Origin: Pseudoselenomonas ruminantium
GTDB lineage: Bacteria; Bacillota; Negativicutes; Selenomonadales; Selenomonadaceae
DNA length: 64,000 nt
NCBI GenBank assembly: GCA_015058575.1
Contig: SVBZ01000005.1
Coordinates: 119,960-183,959 of the forward strand
Direction: 5' to 3'
The notes under the pieces are model-generated. The model ran no database searches, was not told where the DNA came from, and was given only the letters and a program-made list of their open reading frames with translations. Shown here piece by piece: positions 18,279 to 27,279 of this stretch (positions are counted from its first letter, which is position 1; each line of letters begins with the position of its first letter). The position numbers were made by a program, and so were the translations under genes.

Positions 18279-19295
18279 TCAGGTATTGGACAACTGACGG
18301 AATGCATTGAGCTTATCCATGGCGGCACCAGAGGCGGTGAGTTGGCGGGCTTTATCGATACCAGCTGCGATGCTGTCAGCCTGGCCGCCTACGTAGATGG
18401 CAGCACCGGCATTGAGCAGTACGATGTCGGTCTTAGGGCCGGCAGCCCCGTTTAAGATATCGAGTGTGACTTGGGCATTTTCGGCAGGCGTGCCGCCGCG
18501 GATGTCGGCCTTGGTGCAACGCTGGAAGCCGAAATCTTCTGGCTTTACCGTGTAGCGTTTGAACCAGCCATCACGGAACTCGCAGACGCTGGTCGGCGCA
18601 CTGAGGGAAAATTCATCGAGACAATCCTGGCCATAGATGACCATACCACGTTTGACACCTAGTGAGAGCATGACTTTTGCCAATGGTTCAAGCAGATATT
18701 CATCGTAGACACCTAATACCATATGGGTGGGATGAGCGGGGTTGGTCAAAGGTCCGAGAATATTGAATACGGTGCGGATACCGAGTTCCTTACGGACAGC
18801 GCCTACGTATTTCATTGAGGTGTGGTATTTTTGCGCAAACATGAAGCAGAGACCAATCTTTTCCAGTTCTTCGACGACCTTCTCGGGGGGCTGGGCAAGG
18901 TTCACGCCTAAGGCTTCGAGACAGTCAGCAGCACCACATTTTGAAGAAGCTGCGCGATTGCCGTGTTTGGCGACCTTGACTCCGGCGGCGGCGATGATCA
19001 TTGCCGCTGTCGTGGAGATGTTGATGCTATGTGCATGATCCCCGCCAGTGCCAACGATGTCGAGGACATCCATCGAGTGTTCGACCGTCAGCGCATGATC
19101 GCGCATGGCAGCAGCGGAGCCGGAAATCTCATCAATTGTTTCGGCTTTCGTACTTTTGGTAGAGAGGGCGGAAAGATAGGCGGCATTTTGTACCTGTGAT
19201 GTTTCGCCATTCATGATTTCGTTCATGACATCGTAGGCTTCATGATAGGATAGATCTTGTTTGCTGACGATTTTTTCAATGGCTTCTTTTATCAT
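18279..19295 (-). CDS. trpD: Anthranilate phosphoribosyltransferase
   Basis: [52 protein letters not shown] signature. Confidence 0.93.
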   Translation of the reverse strand: MIKEAIEKIVSKQDLSYHEAYDVMNEIMNGETSQVQNAAYLSALSTKSTKAETIDEISGSAAAMRDHALTVEHSMDVLDIVGTGGDHAHSINISTTAAMIIAAAGVKVAKHGNRAASSKCGAADCLEALGVNLAQPPEKVVEELEKIGLCFMFAQKYHTSMKYVGAVRKELGIRTVFNILGPLTNPAHPTHMVLGVYDEYLLEPLAKVMLSLGVKRGMVIYGQDCLDEFSLSAPTSVCEFRDGWFKRYTVKPEDFGFQRCTKADIRGGTPAENAQVTLDILNGAAGPKTDIVLLNAGAAIYVGGQADSIAAGIDKARQLTASGAAMDKLNAFRQLSNT

Positions 19296-19338
19296 ATGTA
19301 GTCACCTCAAATACATATTGTTTTCACGATTAAAATAA

Positions 19339-19367
19339 ACAGTATCATTAAAATGTAAAGTTGTCAA
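19339..19367 (-). promoter_or_regulatory. Predicted trpD promoter
   Basis: Minus strand TTGACA-N17-TACTGT; -35 lies in the palindrome AAGTTGTCAACTT (19358-19370). Confidence 0.6.
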
Positions 19368-19416
19368 CTTCGGCAATGCTGATGTTTGTGAAAATAGAAG
19401 GGATTGTAAAAAAGAG

Positions 19417-19445
19417 TTGACAGTAAGGAATAAATTGGCTATAAT
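19417..19445 (+). promoter_or_regulatory. Consensus sigma-A promoter for tRNA-Pro/tRNA-Arg
   Basis: TTGACA (19417-19422) - N17 - TATAAT (19440-19445). Confidence 0.88.
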
Positions 19446-19459
19446 ACATGAGTGGTCTA

Positions 19460-19536
19460 CGGGATGTAGCGCAGTTTGGTAGCGCGCCTGCTTTGGGAGC
19501 AGGATGTCGCAGGTTCGAATCCTGTCATCCCGACCA
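19460..19536 (+). tRNA. tRNA-Pro (anticodon TGG)
   Basis: 77-nt cloverleaf CGGGATG...CATCCCGACCA, anticodon stem-loop CCTGC-TTTGGGA-GCAGG, TTCGAAT T-loop. Confidence 0.97.
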
Positions 19537-19545
19537 TTGTTTTTT

Positions 19546-19622
<77 letters not shown>

Positions 19623-19634
19623 GTGGAATCAAGG

Positions 19635-19661
19635 GTCCCGAGGCTTGCCTCGGGACTTTTT
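19635..19661 (+). terminator. Intrinsic terminator after tRNA-Arg
   Basis: GTCCCGAGGCTTGCCTCGGGAC-TTTTT. Confidence 0.93.
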
Positions 19662-19726
19662 GGGTATTTTGTATGCTTATCCAATGGATGGATTGATTTG
19701 TTTTATTAGATTTGAAGGTTGCGAAA

Positions 19727-21481
19727 ATGAAACAGATTCCTTTTTCCATAAAAAATCGTCAGGAGCTTCATGCCTGCATTGAAAAGGTACAGCAGGAGGT
19801 CCTGACTTTGAAGAACCTGTCTTGTGTACTGGTTTCCATTTTCATGAATACAGCCAATGAACACATGTTGCTGGAGATGAAACGCACGATCAATGCATCG
19901 TTTCCCGAAGCACAGATTGTCGGCTCGGTATCAATGGGAGAGATTGTCAACGGGACATTGGTCGAGCATGATATCGTGGTTAATTTTACGCTGTTTGATC
20001 ACGCACAGGTCCGCGTCATGTCGTACGATTTCCGGAAGATAGATAGTAAGCAGGCCGGTAGAGAACTGCTGGCTATCCTCAATGCCGATAAGGATGTGGC
20101 AGCTGTCGAAGTGATATCTGCGGGGTTTCATCTTGACATCAATCCTTTTTTCCATGAAGTCTCGAAATCGCAGCGGGATATTGTCTTTTTTGGCGGACTG
20201 GCAGATGATGGCAGCCTGGGGCAGAACGGCATGGTTTTCGCCCAGAATACGACATTGCGTCATGGTGTGGTCGTAGCTGTGTTCAGCGGCAGCGACCTGC
20301 ACGTGCAGGCAAGTTCAAGTTTCGGTTGGAAGCCGTTGGGCCGAAGCATGACTGTCACGAAGATGGATGGCGAGTTCTGTCTAAAGGAACTTGATGGTAT
20401 GCCGGCATTGGATGTGTTTGAGCGCTATCTTGGCATTGTGAATAACGATAAGTTCCTTGTGGAGTCTCTGACATTTCCTTTCTATTTTGAACGCAATGGC
20501 ACGGTACTGGCGCGTCATCCGCGCCGTTGCCGTGAAGATGGCGGGGTTATGTTTGGGGCGGACTTCCGCGTGGGGGAAAAGGTTCGTCTGGCCTATGGCG
20601 ATCCTAGCGATATCATTGAAAATGCTATGGTCTTGCAGGAGAAGCTGGCCAATTTCCGGCCAGAGGCAATCTTTATGGTCAGCTGTGTGGCGCGCTGGAT
20701 GCTCTTGGGCAGTGATACGGAGCAGGAACTTTCGGTTACGCGCCATCTGGCACCGTCATCGGGCTTCTATGCCTATGGTGAATTCATGCGCAATGACGCG
20801 GGTGAGATTATGGTCTCGAATATGACGCTGGTGACGATTGGCATGCGTGAAGGACCCGGCAGCAATGAGAAGAGAGAAATCAAGGTAGAACATCCGAAGT
20901 TCAAGCCTCATCGGACCATTATGGCGCATCTGGTACATCTCATCGAGACAACGACCCGGGAATTGGAAGCAACGAATGCTAAATTGACAAAACTGGCGCA
21001 ACTTGATCGTCTGACCGAAGTCTTTAATCGTGGCGAGACGGAAATGCGCCTGGCAACGATGCTGCAACAATCACAGCTGTCAGGGAAGCCACTGGCGGTC
21101 TTGATGCTAGATATCGATGATTTCAAGGGAATCAATGATACCTATGGGCATGAGATGGGAGATAAGGTCATTGGAGCTGTGGCCCGTATTTTACGGGAGG
21201 TGACGCGTACCGAAGAGGATGCGCCAGGCCGCTGGGGAGGCGATGAGTTCCTCGTGGTCTTCCCGGATATGGCTGCGAAGGAAGGCCGTGAAATAGCTGA
21301 GCGGATTCGCAAGGAGGTAGCTGCGCTGGACTTCCTGCCAGAGGGCAGACGGGTTACTGTCAGCATCGGGTTGGCTGCAGCAGCTGCTGACGATACGACC
21401 AATGAACTTTGCCGCCGCGTTGATAGGGCTCTTTATGAGGCTAAGCGCAGCAGTGGCAAGAATATGGTTATCATGCACTAA
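19727..21481 (+). CDS. FIST N/C sensory domain fused to GGDEF diguanylate cyclase
   Basis: FIST-type N-terminal region and C-terminal GGDEF domain (LTEVFNRGETE, MLDIDDFKGINDTYGHEMGDKV, GRWGGDEFLVVF). Confidence 0.85.
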   Translation: MKQIPFSIKNRQELHACIEKVQQEVLTLKNLSCVLVSIFMNTANEHMLLEMKRTINASFPEAQIVGSVSMGEIVNGTLVEHDIVVNFTLFDHAQVRVMSYDFRKIDSKQAGRELLAILNADKDVAAVEVISAGFHLDINPFFHEVSKSQRDIVFFGGLADDGSLGQNGMVFAQNTTLRHGVVVAVFSGSDLHVQASSSFGWKPLGRSMTVTKMDGEFCLKELDGMPALDVFERYLGIVNNDKFLVESLTFPFYFERNGTVLARHPRRCREDGGVMFGADFRVGEKVRLAYGDPSDIIENAMVLQEKLANFRPEAIFMVSCVARWMLLGSDTEQELSVTRHLAPSSGFYAYGEFMRNDAGEIMVSNMTLVTIGMREGPGSNEKREIKVEHPKFKPHRTIMAHLVHLIETTTRELEATNAKLTKLAQLDRLTEVFNRGETEMRLATMLQQSQLSGKPLAVLMLDIDDFKGINDTYGHEMGDKVIGAVARILREVTRTEEDAPGRWGGDEFLVVFPDMAAKEGREIAERIRKEVAALDFLPEGRRVTVSIGLAAAAADDTTNELCRRVDRALYEAKRSSGKNMVIMH

Positions 21482-21500
21482 CAATTCCTCATGGGGATAA

Positions 21501-21529
21501 TTGCCTTGCTTTTTAGGCATACCTATGAT
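21501..21529 (+). promoter_or_regulatory. Possible promoter upstream of ArsB/NhaD-type permease
   Basis: TTGCCT-N17-TATGAT. Confidence 0.4.
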
Positions 21530-21560
21530 AAGATGTTTGTACAAATCAATAGATAAACAA

Positions 21561-21599
21561 AGGCGGAGTCTGGTCACTAAGGGCTTCGTCTATTTTTTT
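21561..21599 (+). terminator. Intrinsic terminator or attenuator
   Basis: AGGCGGAGTC / GGCTTCGTCT stem with several G-U pairs followed by ATTTTTTTA. Confidence 0.65.
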
Positions 21600-21643
21600 A
21601 TCAGTGGGGGAAGGAAAATCCCATCCGGAAAAAGGAGGCATAT

Positions 21644-22921
21644 ATGGAAGTATTAGCTGGTATCATTTTTATTTTGATGTATGTGGTTATCGTGTCGGAG
21701 AAGATTCATCGCACGGTGGCTGCGATGCTCGGTGCTACAATCATGGTACTGATTGGCATCATGGATCAGGAAACGGCGCTGCATCATGTGGATTTCAACA
21801 CGCTGGGGTTGCTGGTCGGCATGATGGTCCTGGTCGGTGTCACGAGCCATACGGGCTTGTTTGACTATGTGGCCATCAAGGCGGCCAAAGTGGCCAAGGC
21901 AGAGCCCAAACGGATACTTGTGTATCTCGGTCTTATTACGGCGGTTTTTTCGGCATTCCTCGATAATGTTACGACGGTCCTGCTGATGGTGCCAGTCACG
22001 TTCAGCATCGCGCAGAAACTGCATATCAATCCGATTCCGTTCCTGCTCACGCAGATCATTGCATCGAATGTCGGTGGTACAGCTACGCTGATTGGCGATC
22101 CACCGAATATCATGATCGGCAGTGCGGTAAAAGAGCTGACGTTCATGGCGTTCATCGAGAATCTTGCACCGATTGCTCTTATCAATCTTGCTGTCGTCAT
22201 CTTTATCGTGGAGGTCCTCTACAGCAAGAAGATGAAAACGAAGCCGGAGCTGCAGGCTGAGCTCATGCAGATGGATGAGAAAAAGTCACTGAAAGACCGC
22301 AAGCTTCTGGCTCGTTCCTTGTTTGTGCTCGCGCTGGTCATCTTCGGTTTCTTTACGCATTCCATTACGCATATCGAGTCGTCGATGATTGCGCTGGCCG
22401 GTGGCTTCCTGTTGCTGCTGCTGGCCGGTGGCAGTCACCATCTCGTTGAGACGACGATGAAGTCGGTGGAGTGGGCGACTATTTTCTTCTTTATCGGTTT
22501 GTTCATCGCTGTCGGCGGTCTTATCGAGACGGGCATCATTGGCAGCCTGGCTAAGCAGGCTGTCGAACTTACCGGCGGCAATGTGACGAGTACGTCATTG
22601 CTGGTTCTGTGGCTCAGTGCAATCGTATCCTCGGTGCTGGATAACATTCCGTTTGTGGCAACAATGATTCCGCTTATTCAGGATATGGGAACGATGGGCG
22701 TCAGCAATCTGGAGCCGATTTGGTGGAGCCTGGCACTTGGTGCCTGCCTGGGCGGTAACGGCACGCTGGTTGGTGCATCGGCCAATCTTATCGTGGCTGG
22801 CTTGGCCGCAGACCGTGGCGTCAAGATTACGTTCATCAATTATTTCAAGGTGGGTTTCCCCATTATGCTCTTGACGATTGTACTCTCAACGGTGTATGTT
22901 TATATCCGGTATCTGATGTAA
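21644..22921 (+). CDS. ArsB/NhaD-family anion or Na+/H+ transporter (ion transporter superfamily)
   Basis: FSAFLDNVTTVLLMVPVT, IGDPPNIMIGS, SAIVSSVLDNIPFVATMIPL repeats typical of the ArsB/NhaD permeases. Confidence 0.87.
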   Translation: MEVLAGIIFILMYVVIVSEKIHRTVAAMLGATIMVLIGIMDQETALHHVDFNTLGLLVGMMVLVGVTSHTGLFDYVAIKAAKVAKAEPKRILVYLGLITAVFSAFLDNVTTVLLMVPVTFSIAQKLHINPIPFLLTQIIASNVGGTATLIGDPPNIMIGSAVKELTFMAFIENLAPIALINLAVVIFIVEVLYSKKMKTKPELQAELMQMDEKKSLKDRKLLARSLFVLALVIFGFFTHSITHIESSMIALAGGFLLLLLAGGSHHLVETTMKSVEWATIFFFIGLFIAVGGLIETGIIGSLAKQAVELTGGNVTSTSLLVLWLSAIVSSVLDNIPFVATMIPLIQDMGTMGVSNLEPIWWSLALGACLGGNGTLVGASANLIVAGLAADRGVKITFINYFKVGFPIMLLTIVLSTVYVYIRYLM

Positions 22922-22930
22922 TCCGGTAAA

Positions 22931-22967
22931 AACGGCTAGGGACGGATCAGTTCCCTGGCTGTTTTTT
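22931..22967 (+). terminator. Intrinsic terminator after permease
   Basis: AACGGCTAGGGA / TCCCTGGCTGTT (two G-U) followed by T-tract. Confidence 0.85.
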
Positions 22968-23048
22968 ATTATACTTTTGTCTTTGCTGGCAGGATTATGT
23001 CTAGTGAACGAGAATAATATGGATGGTAAATGGTTTGGAGGGATTCTT

Positions 23049-23321
23049 TTGGCAAAATTCAGTGGCAGAGGATACGGAATGTGTGTGCTTTTTGTGGTGG
23101 TTGGTGCTATCTTAGGCGGTATTTTGGGGCAACTTCTGATGAATGTCGATGCGCTGGCGGGCATCATGCCGTATCTGGTTACTACGTATCCGGTATTTGA
23201 TATCGCACCGGTAACGTTTAATCTCTATGTGATTCAGCTGACGCTGGGACTTGCCTTTGCACCGAACCTCATGAGCATTCTGGGGATCGTGCTGGCTATT
23301 GTCCTGTTCCGCAAGTATTGA
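23049..23321 (+). CDS. DUF4321 family small membrane protein
   Basis: Small two-TM protein upstream of maf; TTG 23049 with GGAGGGA SD. Confidence 0.65.
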   Translation: MAKFSGRGYGMCVLFVVVGAILGGILGQLLMNVDALAGIMPYLVTTYPVFDIAPVTFNLYVIQLTLGLAFAPNLMSILGIVLAIVLFRKY

Positions 23322-23332
23322 TAGGAGGCTGT

Positions 23333-23923
23333 ATGATTATTTTAGCGTCAGGATCGCCACGTCGAAGGGAACTTCTGGATCAGATTGGTGCAGAATTTGT
23401 GGTGCAGGTCAGTGAGGCAGCTGAGGAAAGCGGCGATGAGCTGGCACCGCAGGAGCTGGTAAAGAGAAATGCTATCGTCAAGGCGCAAGCTGTAGCCCGG
23501 GAACATCCGGATCTGCCGGTGCTGGGGGCTGATACGGTCGTCGCGCTTGACGGGCACACGTATGGCAAACCGTGCGATAAGGCGGATGCCTGCCGCATGC
23601 TGCGTCTGTTTGCCGGACGTACGCATGAGGTATCGACAGGCATCGCGCTGGTGTATGGTGGCAGCATCTATGCAGATGTCGTGACGACCAAGGTCACGTT
23701 CGCACCCTTGACCGAAGCGGAGATTTGCCACTATGCAGAGTCCGGCGAACCGCTGGACAAGGCGGGCGCCTATGCGGTGCAGGGAAGGGCAGCAGTGTTC
23801 ATCGAGAAGCTGGATGGCTCGTATTCGAATGTTGTTGGCTTGCCTTTGCATGCGCTCGCACGGCTGGCTGGAAAGGCAGGCGTCGATTTGTATGGCAATC
23901 ATGGTGAGGGATTTGCCCGTTGA
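23333..23923 (+). CDS. maf: Maf-family nucleoside triphosphate pyrophosphatase
   Basis: IILASGSPRRRELLDQIG, VLGADTVVALDG, AYAVQGRAAVFIEKLDGSYSNVVGLPL. Confidence 0.96.
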   Translation: MIILASGSPRRRELLDQIGAEFVVQVSEAAEESGDELAPQELVKRNAIVKAQAVAREHPDLPVLGADTVVALDGHTYGKPCDKADACRMLRLFAGRTHEVSTGIALVYGGSIYADVVTTKVTFAPLTEAEICHYAESGEPLDKAGAYAVQGRAAVFIEKLDGSYSNVVGLPLHALARLAGKAGVDLYGNHGEGFAR

Positions 23924-24581
23924 CGAGCGTCCGCGGGAACGGTTGTTGTTTTCTGGGGCTGGTACGCTGAGCAATACGGAACTTTTGGCGGTGCTGCTCC
24001 GGACGGGAACACGGGAAAAGTCAGTGATTCATATCGCTGAAGAGGTTTTGGCTCATTATAAGGATCGCGGGCTCGAGGCAATTGTGCATATGCCGCCGGC
24101 AGAGCTGGCGGCGGTAAAGGGAGTGGGCAAGGCCAAGGCGGCGACCGTGCTGGCGGCAGTAGAACTGGGGCGGCGGCTGTCGATGAAGGCGGCTGAGCAT
24201 ATCGTGATCGTCCATGATCCTGAAGATGCGGCACATTTTGCTCTGCCGCGGTTCCGTTTCGAGCAACGCGAGCATTTTGCTGTCATGCTGCTTGACACGA
24301 AGAATCATATTCTCGGGATGCCGGATGTTTCGGTGGGCAGCTTACAGGCATCCATCGTACATCCGCGTGAGGTGTTCCGGGCGGCTATCGACTATGCAGC
24401 GGCAGCGATGATCTTGTTCCATAATCATCCGAGTGGAGACCCGACACCAAGCCGCGAGGATATCGCAGTAACGCAGCGGCTGGTCAAGGCGGGGAAAATC
24501 ATGGATATTCCGGTGCTTGATCACATCATACTCGGCAGGGAATGTTTCCTGAGCATGAAAGAGAAGGGGATGCTGTCGTAA
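23892..24581 (+). CDS. radC: RadC family JAB-domain protein
   Basis: RPRERLLFSGAGTLSNTELLAVLLRTGT and FHNHPSGDPTPSREDI; overlaps maf by about 32 nt. Confidence 0.94.
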   Translation: MAIMVRDLPVDERPRERLLFSGAGTLSNTELLAVLLRTGTREKSVIHIAEEVLAHYKDRGLEAIVHMPPAELAAVKGVGKAKAATVLAAVELGRRLSMKAAEHIVIVHDPEDAAHFALPRFRFEQREHFAVMLLDTKNHILGMPDVSVGSLQASIVHPREVFRAAIDYAAAAMILFHNHPSGDPTPSREDIAVTQRLVKAGKIMDIPVLDHIILGRECFLSMKEKGMLS

Positions 24582-24734
24582 GAAAATCCTTTTTTTTCTT
24601 GTGCTTTTCTGTAAATTTCCGTTACAAACACCCATGAGTTGTGCTACAATAAGATAGCTGTTTAAAAATCAAAAAATCTGCTGACGCTGAGGCGTTAGCT
24701 TGTTTAAAAGTATCGAAGGGAGTTTTTCAGTAAA

Positions 24735-25781
24735 ATGTGGAGTCTTTTGGGTGGTTTATCGCACGATATGGGTATTGACCTCGGTACGGCAAATACGCTG
24801 GTTCATGTAAAGGGCAGAGGTATTGTCCTGCGTGAGCCGTCGGTTGTCGCCATCAAAAGCGACACGGGAGATGTCCTGGCCGTTGGCGAAGAGGCCAAGC
24901 AGATGATCGGCCGTACGCCGGGCAACATTGTAGCAATCCGTCCGATGAAGGATGGTGTTATCGCTGATTTCGATGTGACCCAGGCAATGCTGAAATACTT
25001 CATCCGTAAGGCAATGGGCTCGAAGTCTTTCATGAGCTCGCGCCCGCGTGTTGTCGTTGGTGTGCCCTCAGGTGTTACGGAAGTTGAGAAACGTGCGGTC
25101 ATCGACGCTGCCCAGCAGGCAGGTGCACGTGAGGCATATCTGATTGAGGAGCCGATGGCTGCAGCTATCGGTGCTGGCCTGCCCGTCGAGGAAGCGACGG
25201 GCAGCATGGTTGTCGATATCGGTGGCGGCACGACGGAAATCGCAGTCATTTCGCTTGGCGGTATCGTTACGAGCCGTTCCATCCGCATTGGCGGTGATGA
25301 GATGGATTCGTCCATCGTGCAGTACATCAAGCGTATGTACAACCTCATGATTGGCGAGCGTACGGCTGAGGAGATCAAGATCAACATCGGTACGGCTATT
25401 GTCACACCGGATACGGACAAGACGATGGATATCCGTGGCCGTGACCTCGTAAGCGGTCTGCCGAAGACGCTGACGATTCAGGCAAAGGAAATCCGCGAGG
25501 CACTGAATGAACCGATCTATAAGATTATCGATGCAGTCAAGGGGACGCTGGAGAAGACTCCGCCAGAGCTTGCTGCTGATGTCATGGATCACGGCATCAT
25601 GATGACGGGCGGCGGTGCACTGCTTACGAATTTCGATAAGCTGCTTTCGCATGAGACGGGCATGCCGGTACTTGTTTCCGAGGATGCGCTTTCCTGCGTA
25701 GGTGAAGGTACGGGCAAATCGCTCGAGAACATCGAGCTGCTCAAACGTGTAGTCATGACCTCGAAGAAGTTGAGACAATGA
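24735..25781 (+). CDS. mreB: Rod shape-determining protein MreB
   Basis: [29 protein letters not shown]; actin-fold motifs. Confidence 0.98.
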   Translation: MWSLLGGLSHDMGIDLGTANTLVHVKGRGIVLREPSVVAIKSDTGDVLAVGEEAKQMIGRTPGNIVAIRPMKDGVIADFDVTQAMLKYFIRKAMGSKSFMSSRPRVVVGVPSGVTEVEKRAVIDAAQQAGAREAYLIEEPMAAAIGAGLPVEEATGSMVVDIGGGTTEIAVISLGGIVTSRSIRIGGDEMDSSIVQYIKRMYNLMIGERTAEEIKINIGTAIVTPDTDKTMDIRGRDLVSGLPKTLTIQAKEIREALNEPIYKIIDAVKGTLEKTPPELAADVMDHGIMMTGGGALLTNFDKLLSHETGMPVLVSEDALSCVGEGTGKSLENIELLKRVVMTSKKLRQ

Positions 25782-26737
25782 GCAACAGGGTAAGAAAAGA
25801 TAAGGATTCGCACCGCAAGCTATGGGCTGTGCTCTTCGTCATTGTTAGCTTGTTCTGCATCATTTTCTTTGCCGCCCGTGGGCGGTTTCAGGCACCAGTG
25901 AGCAGCAAGGCTGCTTTGCTGGTGCTCTCGCCGTTCCAGCAGGCGGTTTCCTGGGTGGGCAGCCAGGTGAGTCATGTCACGGGCAGCATTTGGGAAATCG
26001 TGACGGTGCATGAGCAGAACAGGATGCTGCGGAATGAAGTCGAGCAGCTGCGCGTGCAGAATCTTGAGGCCAGTGAAGCACTGGCGGAAAATGAGCGCTT
26101 GCGCACGCTGCTGGGCTACCGGCAGATGATGACGCAGTTCGATATGGTCGGTGCGCGTGTCATCGGCCGTGATTCGGCGACCTGGTCGAGTGTCATCATC
26201 ATTGACCGAGGCCAGAAGGATGGCGTCAATACCGATATGACAGTAGTGACGGAAAAAGGACTGGTTGGTCATATCCTCGAGGCTGGCTGGAACACATCGA
26301 AGGTGCAGCTTATCCTCGATCCGCGTTCTTCGGTCGGCACGATCGTGCAGCGGGCTGAGTCGCGTGTGGCAGGTATTGTCCAGGGGGATTTGGATAATCC
26401 TACGATGCCGCAGATGGTCAATATACCGAAGAATGCTGATGTGGTCGAGGGCGATGTCATCGTGACATCTGGTTTTGGCGGCACGTATCCGAAAGGTATC
26501 GTGGTCGGTATTGTCTCGTCGCTGCAGAATGATTCGGGCGGTTTGTTGAAGATTGGTTTGCTGGAGCCTGCGGTGGACTTCCAGAAACTGGAGGATGTCA
26601 TGGTCATCACGGAGTCGCGTGAAGCGCCGCCTGAGCCCATAAAGCCGCCAGCGCAGACGCCGGGAACCGAGACGGACCCTGCCGCGCAGGCAGCTGCGGC
26701 CAAGGCTGCTGACTCTGCTGAGGAGAATCCACAATGA
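25778..26737 (+). CDS. mreC: Rod shape-determining protein MreC
   Basis: N-terminal TM, coiled coil, [31 protein letters not shown] overlap with mreB. Confidence 0.95.
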   Translation: MSNRVRKDKDSHRKLWAVLFVIVSLFCIIFFAARGRFQAPVSSKAALLVLSPFQQAVSWVGSQVSHVTGSIWEIVTVHEQNRMLRNEVEQLRVQNLEASEALAENERLRTLLGYRQMMTQFDMVGARVIGRDSATWSSVIIIDRGQKDGVNTDMTVVTEKGLVGHILEAGWNTSKVQLILDPRSSVGTIVQRAESRVAGIVQGDLDNPTMPQMVNIPKNADVVEGDVIVTSGFGGTYPKGIVVGIVSSLQNDSGGLLKIGLLEPAVDFQKLEDVMVITESREAPPEPIKPPAQTPGTETDPAAQAAAAKAADSAEENPQ

Positions 26738-27234
26738 GGAAGTTTGGAAGACTGGCATTATTTGTCATCGCATTATACGTCCTGCAGACTTCGCTGCTGC
26801 CGATGATTGCCTATCGTGGCATAAGCCCTGATCTCATGCTGCTCCTGACGGTTTCCTTCGCTTTTTTGCGGGGGGTGCGTCAGGGCGGGCTCATGGGGTT
26901 TTCTGTGGGGCTGCTGCAGGATTTGGCTTCGGGGACTTTCCTGGGCATCAATGCATTTACGCGTATGCTGTTGGGGATGTTTTTTGGCCGGTTCTCTGAC
27001 CGGGTGTTCAAGGAGCAGTTCTTTTTACCGGTCACAGCATCCATCACGGCAATTATCGCGAACTATTTTATTTTGGCGTTGCTTATGGTATTATTAGGTT
27101 ATCGCTTTAATCTGGTGAGCAGCTTGCAAACGATGCTTATACCGATGCTCATCTATCAATTGGCTTTTGCTTATCCAGTTCATCGGTTAACCTATGAGCT
27201 GGACAAGAAGCTGAGTGAAAAAGAAAAACACTGA
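26734..27234 (+). CDS. mreD: Rod shape-determining protein MreD
   Basis: Multi-TM small protein overlapping mreC; GFSVGLLQDLASGTFLGINAFTRMLLG. Confidence 0.93.
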   Translation: MRKFGRLALFVIALYVLQTSLLPMIAYRGISPDLMLLLTVSFAFLRGVRQGGLMGFSVGLLQDLASGTFLGINAFTRMLLGMFFGRFSDRVFKEQFFLPVTASITAIIANYFILALLMVLLGYRFNLVSSLQTMLIPMLIYQLAFAYPVHRLTYELDKKLSEKEKH

Positions 27235-27279
27235 TTAAGGCACCTTGCGGGGTGCCTTTCGTTATGGGAGAGATATTTC

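Noticed and set aside
23733-23891. 53-aa N-terminal extension of the RadC ORF
   Set aside because: Lies out of frame inside maf; RadC homology begins near ATG 23892.
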